Positions 42,828-51,835 of a DNA stretch of 64,000 nt are shown piece after piece; the first letter of the stretch is position 1; the number at the start of each line of letters is the position of its first letter. A program made the position numbers and the translations under genes. The notes under the pieces were generated by a model, which worked only from the letters and a program-made list of their open reading frames with translations, did no database searches and was not told where the DNA came from. This stretch comes from Tunturiibacter gelidiferens (GTDB lineage Bacteria > Acidobacteriota > Terriglobia > Terriglobales > Acidobacteriaceae): the NCBI RefSeq assembly GCF_014201335.1, contig NZ_JACHEB010000004.1:124001-188000 (forward strand), in the 5' to 3' direction.

Positions 42828-44063
42828 ATGCCTAAGATCTCGAAGATTCTATTGCTTGCTGTTTCGGTTGTTCTTGTGGTCACCGTGTTTTTAGGGGTGA
42901 ACTCAAACCCAGTGAGCGCTGCGAGTGAGCCGCAGGATGGTGCTTATCGGCAGATCAATGTGTATAGCGAAGTGCTGCGGCATATTCAGACGGACTATGT
43001 GGAAGAGCCGAACATCAATGCGGTGACCAATGGCGCGCTGCGTGGGCTGCTCGAGTCGCTCGATGCGGACTCGAGCTATCTGACGCCCGAGGACTATAAG
43101 GCGTTCAAGGAAGACAAGGGCGGCAAGGCGCAGGTAGGGATCAATGTTTCGAAGCGGTTTGGATACGCGACCGTGGTTTCGGTGGTGCCGGGAAGCCCGG
43201 CGGACAAGGCGAATCTGACTGACGGCGATATTATCGAGGCGATTGGGCCGCAGGATACGCGGGATATCTCGCTGGCTATGATTCAGCTGTTGCTGGAGGG
43301 CCAGCCGGGGAGCGAGTTGACGGTGTCGGTAGTGCGGCCGCGGAAGGCTGCGCCGGACAAGATTGTAATGACGCGGGTTTCGACACCGCCACCGCCGGTC
43401 GCGGAGACGATGTATGAGAACGCGTCGATTCTTTATTTGAAGCCCGGGGTGCTGGATCACGATCACGTACAGCAGATCGAAACCAAGCTGAAGGCTATGT
43501 CGAAGGCGGGGAATAAGAAGATTCTGCTGGATCTGCGAGACGTTGCTGCGGGCGATATGGCGGAGGCGACGCGGTTGGCGAACTTCTTCCTGAAGGACGG
43601 CACGATTGCGATGCTGGAGGGGCAGAAGGTCGCCAAGCAGACGTTTACGGCGGAGGCCTCGAAGGCGATCAATCCGACGGCGCCAGTGGTGGTGCTGGTG
43701 AATCGTGGGACGGCGGGGCCGGCAGAGCTGGTGGCTGCGGCGCTGCTCGATAACAAGCGGGCGGACCTGGTGGGGGAGAAGACGTTCGGTGAAGGAGCTC
43801 AGCAGAAGACGTTTGAGCTGCCGGATGGAGCGGCGCTGATTCTGTCGATCGCGAAGTACGAGTCGCCTTCGGGGAAGAAGCTGCAGGATGACGGCGTGAC
43901 GCCGGGTGTGCTGGTGGCTTCGAACACCGAAGAGGCTGTGGCCGAAGAGGATACGGCTACTCCGTCGGAGAAGCAGCAGCAGACACCACTGCAGAAGCCT
44001 GCTGTGACGGTGGATGAACAGCTGACGAAGGCGCTTGATCTGCTGAAGAGCAAGGCTGCTTAG
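42828..44063 (+). CDS. S41 (C-terminal processing protease) homologue without the catalytic dyad
   Basis: A 411-residue exported or membrane-tethered protein. Helix/signal at 5-24; N-terminal helical part with YSEVLRHIQTDYVEEP and LLESLDADSSYLTPEDYKAF; PDZ at about 98-170 (VVSVVPGSPADKANLTDGD); protease-like core at about 195-350. In CtpA/Prc the serine lies in SASASE and the lysine in FGKG, 25 residues apart. Here the same positions are G297 (NRGTAGPAE) and E322 (KTFGEGAQQ), with spacing conserved. The protein should be inactive and may act as a scaffold or regulator. A short acidic/Gln tail ends it. PBP1A follows downstream. Confidence 0.85.
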   Translation: MPKISKILLLAVSVVLVVTVFLGVNSNPVSAASEPQDGAYRQINVYSEVLRHIQTDYVEEPNINAVTNGALRGLLESLDADSSYLTPEDYKAFKEDKGGKAQVGINVSKRFGYATVVSVVPGSPADKANLTDGDIIEAIGPQDTRDISLAMIQLLLEGQPGSELTVSVVRPRKAAPDKIVMTRVSTPPPPVAETMYENASILYLKPGVLDHDHVQQIETKLKAMSKAGNKKILLDLRDVAAGDMAEATRLANFFLKDGTIAMLEGQKVAKQTFTAEASKAINPTAPVVVLVNRGTAGPAELVAAALLDNKRADLVGEKTFGEGAQQKTFELPDGAALILSIAKYESPSGKKLQDDGVTPGVLVASNTEEAVAEEDTATPSEKQQQTPLQKPAVTVDEQLTKALDLLKSKAA

Positions 44064-44138
44064 GCCTCTTTTGGGGCGCTGCGACTACGACTTTTTGGGT
44101 GGATGACGGCGTGTGGGACCATGCTAAGGTGAAGATGC

Positions 44139-46754
44139 GTGCAGATCCTACACAGCCGCGATCCGAAGACTCCGGCGCCTGAGGAAGTTCCTGACTGGCA
44201 ACGAGCGCTTCGTCGTGCCACGTTGAATGGACCCGATTATCCGAGTCGCCGTATTGCGAGGCGGGTGGCATTTTATGTGCTGCTGGGGCTGTCGGCTGTC
44301 TTCGGCGCGCTTTGCGGGCTGATGGTGGTGTACTCGATCGATCTGCCGCAGATGGATGATCTGGCGCGCTATCACCCCAACACCACGACTGAGCTGCTGG
44401 ATGTTCATGGGAAGGCGTTCGGCTCCTTTGCGCTGGAGCGTCGCGTGGTATTGCCGTATGCGGAGTTTCCGCCTGTTCTGCGAGAGGCGATCATCTCGAT
44501 TGAAGACAAGAGTTTTGAGAGCAACTGGGGTGTGAACCTGGTGCGGGCTGTGGGGGCCGCGTACCGGGATCTGCATTCGAGCGGGAAGGCGCAGGGTGCG
44601 TCGACGCTGACGATGCAGCTGGCACGCAATCTTTTTCTCTCGTCGGAGAAGACGTATGGCCGCAAATTGCAAGAGGTATTTCTCTCGATGCAGATTGAGC
44701 GGCGATTTACGAAGCAGCAGATCTTCGAGTTGTATGCCAACCAGATTTACCTGGGGCATGGGACCTATGGGTTCGAGGCGGGGTCAGAGTTTTTCTTCAG
44801 CAAGCATGTCCGTGAACTGACGCTGCCGGAGGCCGCTCTGCTGGCTGCGTTGCCGAAGGGGCCGGAGGCCTATTCTCCGATCAAATATCCGGATCGTGCG
44901 ATGAAGCGCAGGAATCTTGTGCTGAGCGAGATGCTAGCCGATGGCAAGATCACGAAGCGGCAGGCAGAGGCAGCGGAGACAGCGCCGCTAGGGCTGCACC
45001 TAGAGGCTCCGGCGAATAGCATTGCGCCGTATTTCGTGGAAGAGGTACGGAGGCAACTAGAGAAGCAGTACGGGGTGGAGCAGGTTCATGGTGCGGGGCT
45101 TCGCGTTTATACGACGCTTGATCTGGATCTGCAGCAGGTGGCGAATAAAGCGATCCTTGATGGCACCGCGACCTATGAGCGGCGACGCGGGTGGAAGGGA
45201 AAGTTGCCGAACGTGGTGCTCGATGGAGCGGATGTTGCGAGCTATCGTCATCCTGATTGGGCGCAGCCGATCGAGAAGGGCAGCTATGTTCATGGCGTGG
45301 TGACGACGGTCTCCGCGAAGAAGGTGACGGTAAAGCTCGGTGCGCAACAGGCAGAGCTGACGCCTGAAGACTGGAAATGGACGCAGAATCCCGACGGCGA
45401 TAGCTTCCTGCGTTCGGGCGATGTTGTTTATGTGAAGGTCGAGAACGTCGCGGCAGATGGTACGCTGCGCGCGTCACTGCAGCAGGATTCGGGAGCGCAG
45501 GCTTCGATGATGGCACTGGATAACTCTACCGGCGAAGTGCTGGCGATGGTTGGGGGAAGAGACTTTGCGCTGTCGCAGTTCAATCGTGCGACCCAGGCGC
45601 AGCGGCAGGTAGGTTCGTCGTTCAAGCCGTATGTCTACACGACGGCGGTTGAGGCAGGCGCGAAGCCTACGGACATTATTGTGGATGGACCAACGACGTT
45701 TCCCACGCCGAATGGGCCTTATACGCCGCATAACTACGAGGCGGACTATAAGGGCGCGATGACCTTGCTGAATGCGTTTGCGGAGTCGAGAAATATTCCG
45801 GCGTTGAAGCTGGCGGACCGGTATGGAATTCGCAAGGTAATCGAGACAGCGCACAATTTTGGAATCACGAGCAATATTCCAGTGTTTCTTCCGGTTGCAA
45901 TTGGTTCGGCTGATATTACGCTGGCCGAGCAGGTAAGCGCGTATAGCGTTTTCCCTAATGACGGCATTCGGATCGAGCCGCGATACATTCGCAAGGTGAC
46001 GCAGGCGGATGGGTTGCCGCTGGATGCTACGCCAACGCAGGTATCCGAGGTGATATCGGTGGAGACTGCGCGCACGATGATGCAGTTTCTACAGGCGGTT
46101 GTGCGTCAGGGAACGGGGGCCTCGGCTTCGCAGTTGAAGCATCCTCTGGGTGGCAAAACGGGAACGACGAACGACTTTACGGATGCGTGGTTCATTGGAT
46201 TTTCGCCGTCGATTACGTGTGGGACGTGGATTGGGTTTGACGACCGCGAGTCGCTGGGGGAGAAAGAGACTGGCGCACGAGCAGCGCTGCCGATGTGGAT
46301 GGACTTCATGCGCGCGGCGATTGCGAATAAGCCGGATGAAGCGTTTCCGACTGCGGGAGCACCGAAGAAGAAGCTAGAGGTGCCGTTGAGTGGGGTGGCG
46401 GATGCGGCTAAGCCGGTAGTGCCCTTGGTACCGAAGCAGGCGGAGGATCCTGATGCGTCTCGCGGCGAGGGTTCCAAGCATATCGCCCTGACTGCTGCTG
46501 CGCCAGCGCCTGCAGAAGAGAGGCCTAGGGTGCCTGAAGCATCTCATTCTGTGCCGAGAGCGACTACTGTTCCGACGCGAACAACTCCGACGTTTGCTAC
46601 GCCAGCGCCGGCGGAACAGAGACCAAAGGTGCCTGAAGCATCTCGTCCGGCGCCGCAGGCGGTTGCGGTTCCACCTCGTGCGGCTATGGGGCTGTCTCAG
46701 AAGCCTACGGACGAGCGGAGTGGAGTTTCGAACCCACCACCCGACATATATTGA
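44139..46754 (+). CDS. Bifunctional penicillin-binding protein 1A-type
   Basis: An 871-residue class A PBP that polymerises and cross-links peptidoglycan. Cytoplasmic N-terminus to residue 42, then a membrane helix (VAFYVLLGLSAVFGALCGLM). Glycosyltransferase 51: catalytic Glu in SIEDKSFESNWGVN, GASTLTMQLARNLFL, RKLQEVFLSMQIERRFTKQQ and LYANQIYLGHGTYGFEAGS. Transpeptidase: SSFK, SRN (AESRNIPAL) and KTGTTNDFTDAWF. A Pro-rich tail of about 100 residues carries two copies of APAE-x-RP-x-VPEAS. It starts with GTG. The last 50 bases overlap the convergent ribF gene. Confidence 0.92.
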   Translation: MQILHSRDPKTPAPEEVPDWQRALRRATLNGPDYPSRRIARRVAFYVLLGLSAVFGALCGLMVVYSIDLPQMDDLARYHPNTTTELLDVHGKAFGSFALERRVVLPYAEFPPVLREAIISIEDKSFESNWGVNLVRAVGAAYRDLHSSGKAQGASTLTMQLARNLFLSSEKTYGRKLQEVFLSMQIERRFTKQQIFELYANQIYLGHGTYGFEAGSEFFFSKHVRELTLPEAALLAALPKGPEAYSPIKYPDRAMKRRNLVLSEMLADGKITKRQAEAAETAPLGLHLEAPANSIAPYFVEEVRRQLEKQYGVEQVHGAGLRVYTTLDLDLQQVANKAILDGTATYERRRGWKGKLPNVVLDGADVASYRHPDWAQPIEKGSYVHGVVTTVSAKKVTVKLGAQQAELTPEDWKWTQNPDGDSFLRSGDVVYVKVENVAADGTLRASLQQDSGAQASMMALDNSTGEVLAMVGGRDFALSQFNRATQAQRQVGSSFKPYVYTTAVEAGAKPTDIIVDGPTTFPTPNGPYTPHNYEADYKGAMTLLNAFAESRNIPALKLADRYGIRKVIETAHNFGITSNIPVFLPVAIGSADITLAEQVSAYSVFPNDGIRIEPRYIRKVTQADGLPLDATPTQVSEVISVETARTMMQFLQAVVRQGTGASASQLKHPLGGKTGTTNDFTDAWFIGFSPSITCGTWIGFDDRESLGEKETGARAALPMWMDFMRAAIANKPDEAFPTAGAPKKKLEVPLSGVADAAKPVVPLVPKQAEDPDASRGEGSKHIALTAAAPAPAEERPRVPEASHSVPRATTVPTRTTPTFATPAPAEQRPKVPEASRPAPQAVAVPPRAAMGLSQKPTDERSGVSNPPPDIY

Positions 46755-47685
46755 AGTAACGTTTCGCCTTCGCGACGTCGCGGCCGATCTGTTCTTTGAG
46801 GGCTTCGGGATTGGGCCAGCGCATCTCAGCGCGTAGACGACGCAGGAACGTCAGGGTGAGTGGTGTGTCTTCGTTGAGATCGATGGGATGGAAGTTGAGC
46901 AAGTGCGACTCGACGGTGAAAGAGTCGGCGCCGAATGTGGGGCGATTGCCTACGTTGGTCACGGCGTCGAAGGTCTCGCTTGAGGCGCCCTCACCTACGG
47001 TGAGTGTGGTGATGTAGACGCCGTTTGCGGGAAGCAGCTCGGTGTATGGAGCGAGATTGATGGTGGGGACGGTGTAGCGTGTGCCGTAGCCGCGGCCCGA
47101 TGCGGGTGTGCTGCAGATGGCGAAGCTGCGGCCGAGCAGAGCACGAACATGATTCATGTCGCCCTCCGCGATTATCTGGCGGACACGACTTGATGAGATG
47201 GTCTCTCCGCGCAGGTGACGAGGTGCGTAGACGCGCACTCCAAAGCCGAGTTCGCGGCCCAGAGCTTCGAGGCTTTCGACGCCTGCCTCGGCCTGATAGC
47301 CGAAGCGGAAGTTTTCACCTTCGTGCAGCTGGGTGACGTGCAAGGTGTGCGCGAGGACTTCGGTGGCGAAGGTACGTGCGGTCATGCGGGAGAGCTCATA
47401 AGTGAAGGGAATCACAAGGACTGCGTCGACGCCTGTGGCTGCGAGCAGCTGCAGTTTTTGCGGGAGGGGTGTGATGAGAGGCTGAATCGAATCGGGCCGC
47501 ACGACTCGTGCAGGATGCGGATCGAAGGTAATGGCTACTGAGCGGATGCCGAGAGAGCGTGCCTGCGCTACCACTTCGGCGATAACCCACTGATGCCCGC
47601 AATGGACGCCGTCGAAGTTGCCGATGGTGGCAATGGATGGTCCGAAGTCCGATGGCACGTCTGCGAGTTGGCGGAATATCTGCAT
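46705..47685 (-). CDS. ribF: Bifunctional riboflavin kinase/FAD synthetase
   Basis: RibF makes FMN and then FAD from riboflavin and ATP. It has 326 residues. The N-terminal FAD synthetase has IATIGNFDGVHCGHQWVIAE, ITFDPHPARVV, GENFRFGYQAEAG and SSSRVRQIIAEGDM. The C-terminal kinase has GRGYGTRYTVPTINL, LLPANGVYITTL, VTNVGNRPTFG and VESHLLNF. The start overlaps the MBL gene's stop by one base (TGATG), so it is the last gene of the YgfZ, DUF1844, MBL and RibF operon. Its 3' end extends into the convergent PBP1A gene by 50 bases. Confidence 0.94.
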   Translation of the reverse strand: MQIFRQLADVPSDFGPSIATIGNFDGVHCGHQWVIAEVVAQARSLGIRSVAITFDPHPARVVRPDSIQPLITPLPQKLQLLAATGVDAVLVIPFTYELSRMTARTFATEVLAHTLHVTQLHEGENFRFGYQAEAGVESLEALGRELGFGVRVYAPRHLRGETISSSRVRQIIAEGDMNHVRALLGRSFAICSTPASGRGYGTRYTVPTINLAPYTELLPANGVYITTLTVGEGASSETFDAVTNVGNRPTFGADSFTVESHLLNFHPIDLNEDTPLTLTFLRRLRAEMRWPNPEALKEQIGRDVAKAKRYFNICRVVGSKLHSARP

Positions 47686-48485
47686 CAGGCGATCTCGAAG
47701 GTGATCTTGAGTCCGTCGTAGGCGAGGCGGATGTGGGGCGGGAGTTCGGCTTCGGTGGTGCTGTGATCGAGTTCGTGGCTCATGTGGGTGAAGAAGGCGC
47801 GGCGAGGCTTCAATTGTTCGACGAGTGCGACTGATTTGTCGAGATGCGAGTGGCTGGGATGTGGGTCACGTCGAAGCGCGTCGAGAATGAGGACGTCGAG
47901 ATCCTTCAACAGCGGGATGCTCTCTTCGGGGATGTCGCTCATGTCGGTGAGGTAGGCTGCATTGCCGAAGCGGTAGCCGGTGATCTGCTCGCGGCCGTGG
48001 GTGACGGGGACTCTGCGAAAACATGCTCCGAAGAGATCGAAGCCTGAGCCGGGAGTCGGGTCGATGCGATGGACTTCGACGCGAGCGCTGGTGGGATAGC
48101 GGTCTTCTTTGCGAAAGGTGTACTCGAAGATGCGCTCCAGCGTTTTTGCGGTGGGGTCGTCCGCGTAGATAGGCAGGTGATGGTTATGACGGAAGCTGAG
48201 GGGGCGGAGGTCGTCGAAGCCGAGGACGTGGTCGGCGTGGCCGTGGGTGTAGAGGACTGCGTCGACACGGCGAATGCTTTCGCGGATGGCCTGCGCGTGG
48301 AAGTCGGGGCCTGTGTCGACGAGAACGGTGTGGTTGTTGTAGTCGAGTCGGATGGATGGACGGGTGCGGCGATTGCGGGGGTCTCCGTCGGGAGAGACGG
48401 CGGAGGTGCAGACGGCGCAGTCGCAGCCAAGGGTCGGCACCCCCATGGAGGTGCCGGTGCCGAGGAAGGTGAGGGTTGCCTCCAT
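47685..48485 (-). CDS. PhnP-like metallo-beta-lactamase-fold hydrolase
   Basis: A 266-residue MBL protein. TLTFLGTGTSMGVPTLGCDC with AVCTSA is the PhnP-type opening that includes the two structural zinc cysteines. The zinc-binding YTHGHADHVLGFDDLRPL (HxHxDH), VPVTHGREQITGYRFGNAAY, LTDMSDIPEE and FTHMSHELDH supply the remaining ligands. PhnP is a cyclic phosphodiesterase; this member's substrate is unknown. The spacing to DUF1844 is two bases and to ribF minus one, so they are co-expressed. Confidence 0.9.
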   Translation of the reverse strand: MEATLTFLGTGTSMGVPTLGCDCAVCTSAVSPDGDPRNRRTRPSIRLDYNNHTVLVDTGPDFHAQAIRESIRRVDAVLYTHGHADHVLGFDDLRPLSFRHNHHLPIYADDPTAKTLERIFEYTFRKEDRYPTSARVEVHRIDPTPGSGFDLFGACFRRVPVTHGREQITGYRFGNAAYLTDMSDIPEESIPLLKDLDVLILDALRRDPHPSHSHLDKSVALVEQLKPRRAFFTHMSHELDHSTTEAELPPHIRLAYDGLKITFEIA

Positions 48486-48487
48486 CG

Positions 48488-49102
48488 TTAGCGGACGATG
48501 CTGGGGCCGCCGATGGGGCCGGGACGACCTGCGCCGCCGGGTGCCTTGGAAGCTGCGGATCGGGCTAGCGCCTGCGTGACTTCAAGGAAGGCCATGCGGA
48601 GCTCGAATAACGCGCTCTCGAGCAGACGGGACTCTTCGGTGGAGAGATTGCCTTTGGTCTTCTCTTCGAGGACCGAGAGCATGTCGATGCTCTGGCGGGC
48701 TCCGAGGATGTCAACCTGAGGCTGTTGGCCTTCCTGCGTGGTGCCGCCGAGCTGCATGATTGAGGTCATGTAAACGGACTGGACGAGTTGATCGAAGCTC
48801 ATCGCGGGCGGATGGTCCAGGCCGGGGTTGGCGGAGCGGATGGCGGTGTCGAGGCGATCTGCCGTCATCTCGTAGGCGCGCTTTGCCTGATCGGTTTGCT
48901 CGGCGGTTAGAGCTGGCGGGAGTTCTGGTTCTGCGGGTGCGTCAGGGGAAGCGGCTTGAGGCGGTGTTGCTGGTGCGGGTTCGGAAGACGTGACCACGCG
49001 CTCTTCTTTTTCTGGCGAAGGATCGGCGTCGGGGCGCAACTCACCGTCCATGGTGAATTTGCGGCGGTCGGTGACAACGAAGGGCTTGTTCTGTTCAGGC
49101 AT
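48488..49102 (-). CDS. DUF1844 family protein
   Basis: A 204-residue protein from the ATG at 49102; a GTG at 49108 would overlap the ygfZ stop. The N-terminal half is disordered (Pro/Ala/Glu-rich), and FVVTDRRKFTMDGELR is the conserved acidobacterial start. The C-terminal DUF1844 region reads FDQLVQSVYMTSIMQLGGTT, VDILGARQSIDMLSVLEEKT and NLSTEESRLLESALFELRMA. Function is not established. The gene lies inside the YgfZ/RibF operon, which suggests a flavin or Fe-S context at best. Confidence 0.85.
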   Translation of the reverse strand: MPEQNKPFVVTDRRKFTMDGELRPDADPSPEKEERVVTSSEPAPATPPQAASPDAPAEPELPPALTAEQTDQAKRAYEMTADRLDTAIRSANPGLDHPPAMSFDQLVQSVYMTSIMQLGGTTQEGQQPQVDILGARQSIDMLSVLEEKTKGNLSTEESRLLESALFELRMAFLEVTQALARSAASKAPGGAGRPGPIGGPSIVR

Positions 49103-49104
49103 GA

Positions 49105-50199
49105 TCACACTCTTTCAGAAGGTTCAGATGCGGCCTGTGTTGCGGAGGCTGCAGAGAGAGAAAAGGGAAGCACAACGGGGCTTACGACTCCGCCGGGGTA
49201 GTTGATGGGAAGACCGCGGTCCAAGGCTTCGCGGCGGACGTAGCCCAGCCCGAGATGAACGGGGTGGGGCTCGCCGGGTAGGGGGATGGCGGCGATACTG
49301 GTCAACTCGCCCACTTGCTTGCCGTCCGCTGCGAGGGACGCTCCGGTGGCGGGGAGGTCACCGTCTAGACGGAAGCCGGTGAAGGTGCGGTGGACGTTGC
49401 CGCGGGAACGGATTCGTTCGACGATTTCCTGGCCGAGGTAGCAGCCTTTGGCAAAGTGCAGGGCGCGAGTTTGGTTGGTCTCCTGCGGGAGTTCGCGGTC
49501 GCGGATGTCGGTTCCGATTCGGGGAGTTCCTTCGAGGATGCGGAGCCACTCGAGGCTTTGATCTTCGCAGACGATCGCGCCGGCGGCTTGCAGCGCACGG
49601 GAGAGGGATGCAGTGGTCGCCTTGTCAGCCCAGAGCTCGTATCGCGGCACGAAAGGGCTGTATGCGTGAATGAGAGCCACTTCGCCGTTGTTCCAGGGGA
49701 TTGTGCGGGTGGAAAGGGTATCGAGATCATCGGCTGCGAGGCCGATCTGATGCAGGAGCGCGGCTGCTTTTGGACCGACTACCTGTAGACCGGAGCGTGT
49801 GTTGCTGACGTCTGCGAGCTCGACATCGTCCATGATGATGAAGCGATCGAGGAGGGTGATTAAGCCCGCGAGCTGATCGGAGCTTGTCTCCATGAGTAGA
49901 TCTTCATGGCTGGCGAAGATAGTGGCGTCGCCCTGGATACGGCCCTGAACGCTGAGGAAGAAGTTGTAGGTGCCCTGACCGGGTTGCAAGTCCTGGATCG
50001 AGTTGGTGACCATGCCGTTCAACCACCGAACGCGGTCTTCTCCGGTGACCCGAATCCAGCCGATGTTGTGGAGGTGAGACAGGCCAACGTTCTGCAGGAG
50101 TGCGGCGAGCTGCGGGGCCGAGCCCAGGGTTGGCGAAGCGGCGATGTCGGATTGTGCTGGCGAACTCATGGAGGAACGATGCATAAAACTTGCGTACAC
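49105..50199 (-). CDS. ygfZ: YgfZ/GcvT-like folate-binding protein
   Basis: A protein of up to 364 residues from the GcvT/YgfZ family, which in E. coli uses folate to help maintain Fe-S enzymes and tRNA modification. IRVTGEDRVRWLNGMVTNSI, GQGTYNFFLSVQGRIQGDAT and the signature FAKGCYLGQEIVERIRSRGN (KGCYxGQE) are diagnostic, and HLGLGYVRREAL is the C-terminal barrel. Start options are GTG 50199, ATG 50184 and ATG 50169. A minus-strand TATAAT about 10 bases upstream of 50199 makes the first unlikely unless leaderless. It is the first gene of the operon ending in ribF. Confidence 0.88.
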   Translation of the reverse strand: MYASFMHRSSMSSPAQSDIAASPTLGSAPQLAALLQNVGLSHLHNIGWIRVTGEDRVRWLNGMVTNSIQDLQPGQGTYNFFLSVQGRIQGDATIFASHEDLLMETSSDQLAGLITLLDRFIIMDDVELADVSNTRSGLQVVGPKAAALLHQIGLAADDLDTLSTRTIPWNNGEVALIHAYSPFVPRYELWADKATTASLSRALQAAGAIVCEDQSLEWLRILEGTPRIGTDIRDRELPQETNQTRALHFAKGCYLGQEIVERIRSRGNVHRTFTGFRLDGDLPATGASLAADGKQVGELTSIAAIPLPGEPHPVHLGLGYVRREALDRGLPINYPGGVVSPVVLPFSLSAASATQAASEPSERV

Positions 50200-50227
50200 T
50201 TGATTATAGCGGTGGATCGAGAGGGTT

Positions 50228-51799
50228 ATGTTGCGGGGTGTGCTTTGTGGCGGGAGCCGGAGTTCGATGGGGTTGGTCGCGGGCGTTGCGCTGTTGTCGG
50301 TCAGTTTTATAGCTTACGGGGCGCAGACGGCGACTCCCAGTGCACCTCAGAGTAACGCACCTGCCGCAAACCAACAGCCTATGACGAAGCAGCAGGCGAA
50401 AGAGCTTTTTCGCTCGGTGGATGAGATTCTTGGCTTCGTCAGTAGCGATACCAAATTGCCGATTGAACATGCCGTGAAGCGCAGACTCATCTCACGGGAT
50501 CAGGTGAATCGTTACCTGAAAGAGAAGTTCGATGAGGATGAAGGCGCCAAACGCATGGAGCGATCGGAGATTGTGCTCAAGAAATTTGGGCTGCTGGATC
50601 GCGACTTTCATCTTCGAACGTTTTTGCTGTCTTTGCTGACTGAGCAGATCGCTGGTTTTTATGACAACAAGACGAAGACAGTAAACCTGCTGGACTGGAT
50701 CGAGCCCGACGAGCAAAAGCCCGTGCTGGCGCATGAACTGACGCATGCACTGCAAGATCAGAAGATCGATCTGACGAAGTGGTCTGACGTGAGTCTGGAA
50801 AATACCGCCCACAATGTGCAGGAAGATAATCATCACCTGCAGGTGGATGAGGCTGACACCGCGCGCACCGCAGTGGCGGAGGGACAGGCGATGGCCGTTT
50901 TCATCGACTACACGCTGCGATCTTCGGGCAAGACGATCGCCGACGCGCCGGATCTTGCGGACCGGCTGAAGGAGCAGGTGACGGATACTGGCGGCTCGCC
51001 AGTGATGGCGCGGGCGCCGCTGCTGCTGCAGGAGTCTCTGCTATTTCCATATAGCGAGGGTTTGAGCTTTGAGCAGGCGATTCTTGTGAAAGCGGGCAAG
51101 GAGGCGGCTTTCGGTGGTGTGCTTGCGAATCCGCCATCCTCAAGCTTCGAGATTATGCATCCGGACGCCTACATGGCTCACGCACCGGTGCCGGTGATTA
51201 GATTGCCGGATATTCATCCGCTGATCGATCCGGAGTACACGCCGTACGACATTGGCGTGATGGGGGAGCTCGACGTTCGCATCCTTGCCGAGCTGTTCGG
51301 TGGGAGAGAGATCGCAAAGGCACTGACGCCGGAGTGGAATGGCGGAGTGTACTATGCGGCGCAACGCAAGTCGGCGGTGACCGAGACGGAAAAAGAGTCG
51401 ACGGCCTCTATCGGGCTGCTGTATTACTCGCGCTGGAAGAATACGGACTCGGCGCGATCCTTCCTGCGTGTCTACGCGGCACAGATTCCGAGGAAGTATT
51501 CCAACGTCGCGGAGCGGAAGAAGGATGAGACTGATGATACCGAGCTTGTTTATTCCACGAATGAGGGAGATGTTTTGATCTCGCGGGTAGGAGATGGGGT
51601 ATTTATCGGTGAGGGTTTCAACCTTGCGTTAGCGCGAAAGCTGCGCGACACAATCGTGAGCATGCAGCCAGAGGGGCCGATGCAGCAGGCTGGCGCGCCA
51701 ATGTTGGAGCCGGCTTTTTCGATGTCACACATTCTGGCGTCGTTTGGTGCGGTGAGTGAAAGCAGCCTGCAACGTTATACTTTCAGAGGGGCGAAGTAA
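50228..51799 (+). CDS. Secreted HExxH zinc metallopeptidase-like protein
   Basis: A 523-residue protein. Signal peptide about residues 14-31 (GLVAGVALLSVSFIAYGAQ). Helical N-region with MTKQQAKELFRSVDEILGFV and FDEDEGAKRMERSEIVL. Then QIAGFYDNKTKTVNLLDWIE, VLAHELTHALQDQKIDL (HExxH) and RTAVAEGQAMAVFIDY, where the Glu is likely the third zinc ligand. DIGVMGELDVRILAELFGGRE and a beta-rich end follow. It is a gluzincin-like periplasmic peptidase of unknown target. It is divergent from the ygfZ operon, with only 28 bases between the starts. Confidence 0.75.
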   Translation: MLRGVLCGGSRSSMGLVAGVALLSVSFIAYGAQTATPSAPQSNAPAANQQPMTKQQAKELFRSVDEILGFVSSDTKLPIEHAVKRRLISRDQVNRYLKEKFDEDEGAKRMERSEIVLKKFGLLDRDFHLRTFLLSLLTEQIAGFYDNKTKTVNLLDWIEPDEQKPVLAHELTHALQDQKIDLTKWSDVSLENTAHNVQEDNHHLQVDEADTARTAVAEGQAMAVFIDYTLRSSGKTIADAPDLADRLKEQVTDTGGSPVMARAPLLLQESLLFPYSEGLSFEQAILVKAGKEAAFGGVLANPPSSSFEIMHPDAYMAHAPVPVIRLPDIHPLIDPEYTPYDIGVMGELDVRILAELFGGREIAKALTPEWNGGVYYAAQRKSAVTETEKESTASIGLLYYSRWKNTDSARSFLRVYAAQIPRKYSNVAERKKDETDDTELVYSTNEGDVLISRVGDGVFIGEGFNLALARKLRDTIVSMQPEGPMQQAGAPMLEPAFSMSHILASFGAVSESSLQRYTFRGAK

Positions 51800-51835
51800 C
51801 CGCCGGACGACGTTCGCAAAGGGAGCAACAGTATT

